Assembly: GCA_964496975.1 (NCBI GenBank)
Contig: CAZCBN010000024.1
Coordinates: 1-34,578, forward strand
From: CAZCBN01 sp964496975
Lineage (GTDB): Bacteria > Planctomycetota > Phycisphaerae > Phycisphaerales > UBA1924
DNA: 34,578 nucleotides
Direction of reading: 5' to 3'
The translations under genes and the position numbers were made by a program. This document shows positions 16,179 to 23,131 of this stretch, in pieces. The notes beneath the pieces were generated by a model. The model was not told the origin of the DNA. It did no database searches and saw nothing but the letters and a program-made list of their open reading frames with translations. Each line of letters begins with the position of its first letter. Position 1 is the first letter of the stretch.

Positions 16179-18209
16179 ATGAGCAGCTTCTTCTACCCCA
16201 GCATCGCCCGTGTGCCCAACCTGCTCTCCACCGGGGCGGCGCTGTCGAACATCAACCGCACGAACATCAGCATCTTCCGCACCTCGACCGAGCTCTCGAC
16301 CAACCGCAGCATCCTGAGGCCCAGCGACGACACGGTGAAAGCCGCGGCGATCCAGACGCTCGACGACCGGCTCGAGCTGTCCGATCAGCGGCTCCGGAAC
16401 ATCGAGTTCGCCGACCGCACGCTCAGCACGCTCGACAGCGCGCTGGGCGAGAGCAACGACATCCTGACGCAGGCGCGGAGCCTGGCCCTCGAGCAGCTGA
16501 ACGTCGGCACGACGGGCGAGGAACGCCGGTCCCAGGCCGACGTCATCGCGAGCATGCTCGACAGCCTCTTCCGCGTCGCGAACCGGGAGAGCCTGGGCGG
16601 GTACGTCTTCGGCGGCACCCGGCCCAGCGCCGAGCCCGTCACGCAGATCGGCAACAGCTACCGCTTTGACGGCGAGACGGCCGGGCTCGTCACCGACATC
16701 TCGCCCGGCCGTGCGGTGCCGGTGACGGTGGGGGCCTCGAACGCGGTCGGCGCCATCTCGGGCCGCGTGCGCGGCGCGGTGGATCTTGACCCGCAGCTCA
16801 CCGACGACACGCGCCTCGCGGACATCGCGGGGGCGCGGGGCCTGGGCGTGTCGCTGGGCCGCGTCAACTTTGCCTACGACGGCGGGCCCGACGTCGCGAT
16901 CGACCTCGCCGGGGCCGACACGATTGGCGACGTGATGGACCGGCTCACCGCGGCCATCCGCACGTACGAGGAAGACAACGACGTCGAGGTGCTGGGCCCG
17001 GGCGGCGTGCAGATCGTCGGCACCACCATCCAGGTCGACTCGCCCAGCGGCCCGCTGCTCTTCAGCGATCCGACCGGGGGCGTCACCGCCCGCGACCTGG
17101 GCCTCGCCACGCAGCCCAACGAGGCCTTCGGCCCGCAGCGCTCGGCGACCGAGTCGCTCGCGCCGCGGCTCACCCTCCGCACCCCGCTCGACCAACTCGG
17201 CGCCATCGCCGACCCGCTCGGCACGATCCGCGTCCGGAATGCGGGGCAGGCCGTGGACGTCGACCTTTCCGGGGCCGAAACGCTCGGCGACGTGAAGCGC
17301 ATCATCGAGGCCGAGACGAGCGGCATCCGCGTCGAGATCGACGGCGAGACCAACACGATCAACCTCTTCAGCGAGGTCAGCGGCGCCGAGAGCGAGGCGC
17401 TCTCCATCGAGGACGTCAGCCCGGCCGACGCGACCGCGTCGCGGCTCGGCATCCGCACGCTGGCGGGCGCGACCCGCGTGGCCGATCTGAACTTCGGCCG
17501 AGGGGTCGGCGTCGTCGGCGGGAACAACGACCCCCGCTACAACGTCGACTTCACCGTCACCCTGGGCGACGGCTTCGCGATCGACATCGACCTGACCGAG
17601 GATGACCTCATCACGGTCGAGACCGTGCTGGACGCGATCAACTCGCAGGCCAACGCGCAGCTCGTCGCCGCCGGGCGGGACGCGGACGAGTTTTCCGCCG
17701 GCATCAGCGGCACCGTCAACGGCATCGTCCTGCGGCAGGCCGACGGGATCGGGGGCCGGGTGCAGGTCGCCCAGCGGAACAACAGCCCGGCGGCCAGCGG
17801 GCTGGGCTTGCTCGACGGGACGTGGAACGCGACGAACAACACCCTGACGGGCGAGGACCGCAGCGCGGTCCGGGCGGAGAGCGCCTTCTCGTATCTGTCG
17901 GATCTTCGCACCGCGCTCGAGAGCAACGACGAGACTGGCATCAGGTTTGCGGTAGATGACCTTGCCGAGGCCATCGACCGGCTGTCGGTCACCCGGGCCC
18001 AGGTGGGCGGATACGCCCGGCGGGTCGTCGACGAGCGCGACCGCGAAGAGGAACGGTTCACCGTGGACGAGCAGACCCGGAGCCAACTGCGAGACCTGGA
18101 CTTCGCCTCCGCGGCGAGCCGGTACTCGCTCCTGCAGACCCAGTTGCAGGCCGGCCTGCAGACGGCGGCGATTTCGAACCAGTTGACGCTGCTGAACTTC
18201 ATCGGCTGA
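16179..18209 (+). CDS. flgL: Flagellar hook-associated protein 3 (FlgL), enlarged by three internal IN-type repeats
   Basis: Second hook-filament junction protein. At 676 residues it is about twice the enterobacterial size. The N-terminal flagellin-like part (10-150: LSTNRSILRPSDDTVKAAAI ... GGYVFGGTRP) and the C-terminal part (565-676, ending NQLTLLNFIG) are conserved. Between them lie three repeats of a flagellin hook IN-like unit at about 212-310, 335-425 and 431-545. Each has a 'T-x-L/V-x-D-L/I' entry, a 'DLxxADTxxDVxxxI' core (DLAGADTIGDVMDRL, DLSGAETLGDVKRII, DLTEDDLITVETVLDAI) and an 'LG' exit. These would form surface-exposed D2/D3-like domains. Codons are markedly more C-ending than in flgF-flgI. 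Confidence 0.93.
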   Translation: MSSFFYPSIARVPNLLSTGAALSNINRTNISIFRTSTELSTNRSILRPSDDTVKAAAIQTLDDRLELSDQRLRNIEFADRTLSTLDSALGESNDILTQARSLALEQLNVGTTGEERRSQADVIASMLDSLFRVANRESLGGYVFGGTRPSAEPVTQIGNSYRFDGETAGLVTDISPGRAVPVTVGASNAVGAISGRVRGAVDLDPQLTDDTRLADIAGARGLGVSLGRVNFAYDGGPDVAIDLAGADTIGDVMDRLTAAIRTYEEDNDVEVLGPGGVQIVGTTIQVDSPSGPLLFSDPTGGVTARDLGLATQPNEAFGPQRSATESLAPRLTLRTPLDQLGAIADPLGTIRVRNAGQAVDVDLSGAETLGDVKRIIEAETSGIRVEIDGETNTINLFSEVSGAESEALSIEDVSPADATASRLGIRTLAGATRVADLNFGRGVGVVGGNNDPRYNVDFTVTLGDGFAIDIDLTEDDLITVETVLDAINSQANAQLVAAGRDADEFSAGISGTVNGIVLRQADGIGGRVQVAQRNNSPAASGLGLLDGTWNATNNTLTGEDRSAVRAESAFSYLSDLRTALESNDETGIRFAVDDLAEAIDRLSVTRAQVGGYARRVVDERDREEERFTVDEQTRSQLRDLDFASAASRYSLLQTQLQAGLQTAAISNQLTLLNFIG

Positions 18210-18239
18210 CCACGTGGTCGGCCGGCCCGGGGAACCGGG
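18208..18239. other. Palindrome and GGAA-loop hairpin at the end of flgL
   Basis: A perfect 12-base palindrome GACCACGTGGTC (18208-18219) overlaps the flgL stop codon. It is followed by CCCGG-GGAA-CCGGG (18226-18239), a hairpin with a GNRA-type loop. Neither has a T-run. They could be transcript-end structures or a processing site before fliW. Confidence 0.35.
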
Positions 18240-18444
18240 GCGTGCGTGCGGGGGAGCGGGGCGGGGAACGCCAGACGCCGGGGCCGCGAGAGCGGACGGC
18301 GGGGATTCGGAAGGTCGCGGGCGCCGGCCCGCGCAGGACAGGACGTCCACCGGCGGAGGACCCGCCGGGATGACCGGAAGGGCGGCGTTCGCCGCGGGGC
18401 CTTGGGGCGCCGCGTCGGGGACCGCAGAAGGATCGGAGCGCACC

Positions 18445-18891
18445 ATGGAAGTGCGGACGACTCGTTTCGGGGTGGTCGACATCGCGGAGGACCGCGTGAT
18501 CACCTTCCCTCGCGGCCTGCTCGGGTTCCCGGGCCGGACGCGGTACTGCCTGCTCCAGCCGGGGGAAGACTCGTGCTTCTTCTGGCTGCAGAGCGTGGAA
18601 GATCCGAACCTCGCGTTCGTGATCACAGACCCCACGCTCTTCGTGCCGGACTACACGGTGCAGATCCGTGCCGAGCACATGGAGTCTTTGGGCCTGGAGC
18701 GGCTCGAGGACGCGCAGGTCTTCGTGATCGTGAACAAGGTTGAGGACCAGCTGACCGGCAACATGCAGGGCCCGCTCGTGGTGAACACGACGGGGCGCAC
18801 GGCCGAGCAGCTCGTCCTCGCGGAAAAGCGGTGGACGACGCGGCACCCGCTGATGCGCGTGGGCGTCCGTCAGAGGGCGGCAACGGCCTGA
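18445..18891 (+). CDS. fliW: Flagellar assembly factor FliW
   Basis: A CsrA antagonist that binds either CsrA or free flagellin. The 148-residue product matches the family length. It shows the diagnostic FPRGLLGFPG (21-30), the acidic central strands, and the C-terminal TGNMQGPLVVN (104-114). ATG 18445 is chosen because homology starts at MEVRTTRFG and GGAG lies upstream; the frame is open back to 18214 but is not conserved in character. It lies 235 bases after flgL and 205 before csrA, the classical fliW-csrA pairing, with flagellin genes next. Several GGA triplets occur around its ribosome-binding site but without a convincing hairpin. Confidence 0.95.
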   Translation: MEVRTTRFGVVDIAEDRVITFPRGLLGFPGRTRYCLLQPGEDSCFFWLQSVEDPNLAFVITDPTLFVPDYTVQIRAEHMESLGLERLEDAQVFVIVNKVEDQLTGNMQGPLVVNTTGRTAEQLVLAEKRWTTRHPLMRVGVRQRAATA

Positions 18892-19048
18892 GGCCCGACC
18901 CGTCGCTGTCGGTCAACGTGCTTCTACAGACGGAGGGCCGGTCGCGCGGTGTCCCGCATCGAGGAGCGGGCACGGGCGCGGTCGGCGCGCACACCTCCCG
19001 CGTTCGCCAAGTCCACGCCGGCCGAGCCGTTCGGGCCGGGCCACCGCA

Positions 19049-19073
19049 CCGGGCGGGCAAGGAAGCCGCCCGG
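19049..19073 (+). promoter_or_regulatory. Candidate CsrA-binding hairpin in the csrA leader
   Basis: CCGGGCGG (19049-19056) pairs perfectly with CCGCCCGG (19066-19073). After one bulged G and a closing C-G pair the loop is the six bases AAGGAA (19059-19064), an exact ANGGAN CsrA loop. A second GGA lies in the Shine-Dalgarno AAGGAG (19083-19088), 24 bases downstream, a spacing suited to one CsrA dimer bridging two sites. This suggests autoregulation of csrA. Confidence 0.6.
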
Positions 19074-19096
19074 GGAAGCGAGAAGGAGCGGATCCC

Positions 19097-19438
19097 ATGC
19101 TGGTGCTGTCCAGGCAGAGGGATGAAACGATCATGATCGGCGACGAGATCGAGATCACGATCGTCGACATCCGGGGCGACAAGGTGCGCCTCGGGATCAC
19201 CGCGCCGACGAGGATCGCCGTGCACCGCAAAGAGGTGTACGAGTCGATCCGGCGCGAGAACGAAGAGGCCGCGAGAGTCATCGGCGAGTTCGCCGGAGAC
19301 GAGCTCGGCACCATCGCCCAGACCGTCCGACCAGGGCCGGCACGGGCCACAGATCCCACCCGCGTCCGCAGGCTCGCGTCCAACGCGGCCTCGGCCTCGG
19401 ACACCCCGACGACTCCGGCCACGAGCCGGTCCGCCTGA
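19097..19438 (+). CDS. csrA: Carbon storage/translational regulator CsrA, with long C-terminal extension
   Basis: An RNA-binding dimer that blocks ribosome access at GGA motifs. Residues 1-60 match CsrA closely: MLVLSRQRDETIMIGDEIEI, then TIVDIRGDKVRLGI and the VHRKEVYESI helix. The RNA-contact residues Leu4, Arg6 and Arg44 are present. The protein has 113 residues instead of about 60-75. Residues from about 62 form a Pro/Thr/Ala-rich, probably disordered tail with a few Arg. ATG 19097 has AAGGAG at good spacing. It lies between fliW and the first flagellin gene, as expected for the FliW-CsrA-flagellin switch. Confidence 0.95.
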   Translation: MLVLSRQRDETIMIGDEIEITIVDIRGDKVRLGITAPTRIAVHRKEVYESIRRENEEAARVIGEFAGDELGTIAQTVRPGPARATDPTRVRRLASNAASASDTPTTPATSRSA

Positions 19439-19558
19439 CCAACGTTCTGACCAAGCACCCACGCGGCGAGTGACGCCGCAGCGCCTCGCGCCCGACCAAG
19501 CCATCGCCCGCGGCTCCCGACTCGGAGGGCCGTGATCCGCGGGACGACCACCTGGCCG

Positions 19559-19574
19559 CAATCACGGAGGATTG
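19559..19574 (+). promoter_or_regulatory. Candidate CsrA-binding hairpin over the ribosome-binding site of flagellin 1
   Basis: CAATC (19559-19563) pairs with GATTG (19570-19574), and flanking G and T could add a wobble pair. The loop is ACGGAG (19564-19569), an ANGGAN hexaloop that also contains part of the Shine-Dalgarno GGAGG. The ATG is at 19577, so CsrA bound here would directly block initiation. Confidence 0.6.
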
Positions 19575-19576
19575 TC

Positions 19577-21145
19577 ATGGCGAGGATCAACACCAACATC
19601 CCCAGCGTCGTCGCCCAGTTCAACCTCGCAAGGGCGGGACGCGCGCTCGAAAACAGCCTGCAACGGCTCTCGACGGGGCTGCGCATCAACCGCGGCGCCG
19701 ACGACCCCGCCGGCCTCATCATCTCAGAACGCATCGGCACCGACATCAGCGGAGTCGAGCAGGCCATCCGCAACGGCGAGCGGGCCAGCAGCGTCATCTC
19801 AACGACCGAGGCCGCCCTCGGCGAGGTCAACGACCTCCTCAACTCCATCAAGGCCCTCATCGTCGAGGCCGCCAACACCGGCGGAAACAGCCGCGAGGAG
19901 CGAGAGGCCAACCAGCTCCAGATCGACTCCGCCATCCAGTCGATCACTCGAATCAGCAACACCGCCCGCTTCGGCGGCCTCCGCCTCCTCGACGGCAACC
20001 TCGACTACATCACCAGCGGCGTCGCCAGCTCCGCACTCAGCAAGGTCTCCGTCTTCTCCGCCAGCTTCATCGAGACCCAGCAGCTCCAGGTCGAGGTCGA
20101 CGTCCTCGCCTCCGCCCAGCGCGGCGCCCTCTACTTTGACGGCAACAACGGCACCATCACCAACAACGGCATCCTCACCAGCTCCATCACCCTCCAGATC
20201 ACCGGCCCCGACGGCGTCCAGGAGTTCAGCTTCCCCTCGGGCGTCAGCTTCTCCGACATCGTGGACGGCATCAACTCCCGAACCACGCTCACCGGCATCG
20301 AGGCTGTCCTCATCAACGACGACCCCGCCCAGGGCCTCATCTTCCGCTCGACAGACTTCGGCAGCGGCTCCTTCGTCTCTGTCACCCGAGTCAACACCAC
20401 CACCGCCGCCTCGCCCACCCTCCCCATCTACAAGTTCGACAACGAGGCCAACGTCCCCGACGTCTCGCCCACCATCAACTTCGCCAACCTCGTCAACAAC
20501 GGCGACCTCGTCTCCGCCAACCGAGACGTCGGCCGAGACGTCACCGCCCTCGTCAACGGAACCCTGGGCGTCGGCGACGGCCTCAGCGTCTCGGTCAACA
20601 GCACCGTCCTCGGCGTCGAGCTCCTCCTCTCGGAAGACCTCGGCACCCTCCCCAACGCCGCGTCCACCACCTTCGACATCATCGGCGGCGGCGCGCTCTT
20701 CCAGATCGGGCCCGAGGTCACCGCCCTCCAGCAGGTCAACATCGGCGTCCCCTCGGTCGCCGCATCCGCGCTCGGCGGCGTCCTGGTCGACGGCGGCCTC
20801 CAGTTCCTCAGCAGCCTCGCCCAGGGCCAGCCAAACGCCATCGAGCAGAGCCTGAGCCGAAACGACTTCTCAACCGCGAGCCAGATCATCGAGGCCGCGA
20901 TCGACGAGGTCACCATCCTTCGCGGACGTCTGGGTGCGTTTGAGCGGAACGTCCTTGACACCAACCGGCGGAGCCTCCAGAGCCAGCAGGAGAACCTTTC
21001 CGCGAGCCGTTCGCTCATCCGAGACGCCGACTTCGCCTTCGAGACCAGCGCCCTGACCCGCAACCAGATCCTCCAGAGCTCCGGCACCACGGTGCTGGGC
21101 CTCGCCAACACCTCCGCCCAGCAGGTGCTGCAGCTCCTCGGCTAA
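19577..21145 (+). CDS. fliC: Flagellin 1
   Basis: Filament protein of 522 residues. The conserved N-terminal D0/D1 part (INTNIPSVVAQFNLARAGRA ... QRLSTGLRINRGADDPAG) covers about residues 4-135. The C-terminal part (about 430-522) runs from IEAAIDEVTILRGRLGAFER to the end TVLGLANTSAQQVLQLLG. The middle is a variable beta domain with an IN-type segment (ITGPDGVQEFSFPSGVSFSD). ATG 19577 is chosen from homology and GGAGG. The gene is followed by a strong terminator, so it is not cotranscribed with flagellin 2 beyond read-through. Codons are almost uniformly C-ending, consistent with high expression. Confidence 0.95.
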   Translation: MARINTNIPSVVAQFNLARAGRALENSLQRLSTGLRINRGADDPAGLIISERIGTDISGVEQAIRNGERASSVISTTEAALGEVNDLLNSIKALIVEAANTGGNSREEREANQLQIDSAIQSITRISNTARFGGLRLLDGNLDYITSGVASSALSKVSVFSASFIETQQLQVEVDVLASAQRGALYFDGNNGTITNNGILTSSITLQITGPDGVQEFSFPSGVSFSDIVDGINSRTTLTGIEAVLINDDPAQGLIFRSTDFGSGSFVSVTRVNTTTAASPTLPIYKFDNEANVPDVSPTINFANLVNNGDLVSANRDVGRDVTALVNGTLGVGDGLSVSVNSTVLGVELLLSEDLGTLPNAASTTFDIIGGGALFQIGPEVTALQQVNIGVPSVAASALGGVLVDGGLQFLSSLAQGQPNAIEQSLSRNDFSTASQIIEAAIDEVTILRGRLGAFERNVLDTNRRSLQSQQENLSASRSLIRDADFAFETSALTRNQILQSSGTTVLGLANTSAQQVLQLLG

Positions 21146-21193
21146 ACCGCCCCCTCGGCGACCCTGTCCAAAAACCGAACGCACAACCGAATC

Positions 21194-21225
21194 GCCCGCC
21201 GGACCCTTCCGGCGGGCTTTTTTTT
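21194..21225 (+). terminator. Intrinsic terminator of flagellin 1
   Basis: GCCCGCCGG (21194-21202), loop ACCCTT, CCGGCGGGC (21209-21217), then eight T (21218-21225). A perfect 9-bp GC stem plus T-run, 48 bases after the stop codon. Confidence 0.93.
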
Positions 21226-21302
21226 CGTCGTTGGCAACGCAGTCTCCCCAGTTATGGCGGTCCTCACACCGCCGAAAGTCGGTGCATTCCCGCCCGCTCG
21301 AC

Positions 21303-21330
21303 TCAACCGACCCCTCAGAGTCGCCGATTC
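21303..21330 (+). promoter_or_regulatory. Weak sigma-28-like promoter candidate for flagellin 2
   Basis: TCAA at 21303-21306 and GCCGATTC at 21323-21330 resemble TAAA...GCCGATAA with one base of extra spacing. It lies between the flagellin 1 terminator and flagellin 2, about 140 bases before the ATG. Only the GCCGAT core is a good match. Confidence 0.22.
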
Positions 21331-21450
21331 CCTCGCCCGGGCCCGGCGGCGTGCCGGGCAGAACAAGACCGAGCGGCCAACACGGAAGCCGTGGCCGATC
21401 GGGACCAAGGGGTCATGGGGCGGGCCTCGCTTGGGCGACCGTCCGATCGG

Positions 21451-21468
21451 TTCACGGAGGAAGTCTCC
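21451..21468 (+). promoter_or_regulatory. Candidate CsrA/structure site at the ribosome-binding site of flagellin 2
   Basis: The same loop ACGGAG (21454-21459) as in flagellin 1 is flanked by a shorter stem, TTC/GAA. Alternatively GGAG (21456-21459) pairs with CTCC (21465-21468) and hides the Shine-Dalgarno next to the ATG at 21470. The two folds exclude each other. Weaker than the flagellin 1 and csrA sites. Confidence 0.4.
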
Positions 21469-21469
21469 C

Positions 21470-22993
21470 ATGAGTCGGATTAATACAAACGTCCAGTCCC
21501 TGATCGCTCAGCGCGTGCTCGGGCAGAACAACACCCAGCAGAGCACCGCGCTTGAACGGTTGTCCACCGGCCTGCGCATCAACCGCGGCAAGGACGACCC
21601 GGCCGGCCTCATCGCCGCCGAGAACCTCAAGAGCGAGATCACCTCGATCAACTCGGCCATCAACAACTCCGAGCGAGCCGACCAGGTCGTGAACATCGCC
21701 GAGGGCGGTCTCCAGGAAATCGGCAACCTGCTCAACGAGCTCCAGGGCCTGCTGACCACCTCCGCCAACCAGGCCGGCCTCTCCGCCGCGGAAAAGTCCG
21801 CGAATCAGCTCCAGATCGACTCCATCCTCCAGACCATCGACCGAATCTCCGGCTCGACGTCCTTCCAGGGCATCAAGCTGCTGAACGGCAACTTCGACTA
21901 CACCACCACCGCCATCTCCTCGGGCGTCACCGACTTCCGCATCAACGGCGCCAAGTTCGAGGGCGACACCCAGAGCATCGACGTCGTCGTCACCCAGTCC
22001 GCCCAGCAGGGCGCCCTCTTCCTCAGCTTCGGCGGGGCCAACATCGACTTCTCCGCCGGCTCCACCTTCACCCTTGAGATCGTCGGCTCCCTCGGCAGCC
22101 GCGAGCTCTCCTTCTCCTCCGGCACCAGCCTCGACGACGTCGTCGCCGCCATCAACACCTTCACCGATGTCACGGGCGTCACCGCCGCCGTCAGCGGCAC
22201 CGGCGTCTCGCTGAAGTCCGACAGCTACGGCTCCACCGAGTTCGTCTCGGTCAAGGCCGGTGGCGACGCCACCATCGCCGGCACCGGCGTCGGCTTCTAC
22301 AACTACCAGGACACCGACGCGACCTCCACCCAGACCACCATCCAGTCCACCTTCGCGGCCTCCGTCACCAACCCCGTCCGCGACGAGGGCCAGGACGTCG
22401 GCGGCACCATCAACGGCATCATCGCCACCGGCAACGGCCGAACCCTCAACGTCAACTCCGACTTCCTCGACGTCCAGCTCACCCTCTCCGACGACGCCAC
22501 CGACGGCCTCAACGCTCTCACCCGCGGCGGCCGGTCGGCCTTCGTCATCGAGGGCGGCGGCGCCGACTTCCAGCTCGGCGGCCGGGTGAACATCGGCGAG
22601 AAGGTCTCCATCGGCATCGGTGACGTCGCGACCCGCAAGCTGGGCCGCTCCGACATCGGCTTCCTGGACCAGCTCGGCTCGGGCCAGGCCTTCAACGTCG
22701 TCACCGGCAACGACCTCTCCACGGCTCAGAAGATCGTCGACGAGGCGATCGAGCAGGTCTCCAGCACCCGGGGCCGCCTCGGTGCCTTCCAGAAGAACGT
22801 CGTCGGGGCCACGATCCGAAACCTGGGCGTCACGGTCGAGAACACCGCCGCCGCCCAGAGCGTGATCGCCGACGCCGACTTCGCCTCCGAAACGGCCGCC
22901 CTGACACGCAGCCAGATCCTGGTGAGTGCCTCGACGAACACCCTCGCCCTGGCCAACCAGTCGCCGCAGAACGTGCTGCAGCTCCTCGGCTAA
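21470..22993 (+). CDS. fliC: Flagellin 2
   Basis: A second flagellin, 507 residues. Conserved D0/D1 N terminus (INTNVQSLIAQRVLGQNNTQ ... LERLSTGLRINRGKDDPAGL, to about 140) and C terminus (VDEAIEQVSSTRGRLGAFQK ... TNTLALANQSPQNVLQLLG). The central domain is co-linear with that of flagellin 1 (SAQQGALFLSFGG, the SFSSGTSLDDVVAAINTF IN-type segment, STEFVSVKAGG) but clearly diverged, so this is an old tandem duplication rather than a recent copy. GGAGG precedes the ATG. It has its own terminator and probably its own promoter, which allows separate control of the two filament subunits. Confidence 0.95.
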   Translation: MSRINTNVQSLIAQRVLGQNNTQQSTALERLSTGLRINRGKDDPAGLIAAENLKSEITSINSAINNSERADQVVNIAEGGLQEIGNLLNELQGLLTTSANQAGLSAAEKSANQLQIDSILQTIDRISGSTSFQGIKLLNGNFDYTTTAISSGVTDFRINGAKFEGDTQSIDVVVTQSAQQGALFLSFGGANIDFSAGSTFTLEIVGSLGSRELSFSSGTSLDDVVAAINTFTDVTGVTAAVSGTGVSLKSDSYGSTEFVSVKAGGDATIAGTGVGFYNYQDTDATSTQTTIQSTFAASVTNPVRDEGQDVGGTINGIIATGNGRTLNVNSDFLDVQLTLSDDATDGLNALTRGGRSAFVIEGGGADFQLGGRVNIGEKVSIGIGDVATRKLGRSDIGFLDQLGSGQAFNVVTGNDLSTAQKIVDEAIEQVSSTRGRLGAFQKNVVGATIRNLGVTVENTAAAQSVIADADFASETAALTRSQILVSASTNTLALANQSPQNVLQLLG

Positions 22994-23029
22994 TCCCGGC
23001 GGACGCTGACACGGAAACCTGACCCCACG

Positions 23030-23062
23030 CCGCCCCGGTGAAAACCGGGGCGGTTTCGTTTT
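23030..23062 (+). terminator. Intrinsic terminator of flagellin 2
   Basis: CCGCCCCGG (23030-23038), loop TGAAAA, CCGGGGCGG (23045-23053), then TTTCGTTTT (23054-23062). A perfect 9-bp stem with a T-rich tail, 36 bases after the stop codon. Confidence 0.9.
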
Positions 23063-23131
23063 GAAGCCCCCGGACAAACGGACAAACCCCCGTACCGCCC
23101 CCGCGCCGCCCCCGCGCGCCAATCCTTCCCA

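Noticed and set aside
13746..18635. A 1629-codon open frame on the minus strand, antisense to flgN-flgK-flgL-fliW
   Set aside because: It mirrors well-supported flagellar genes. Its His/Arg/Asp/Leu-rich low-complexity translation is what antisense reading of GC3-rich genes gives, and no family motif is visible.
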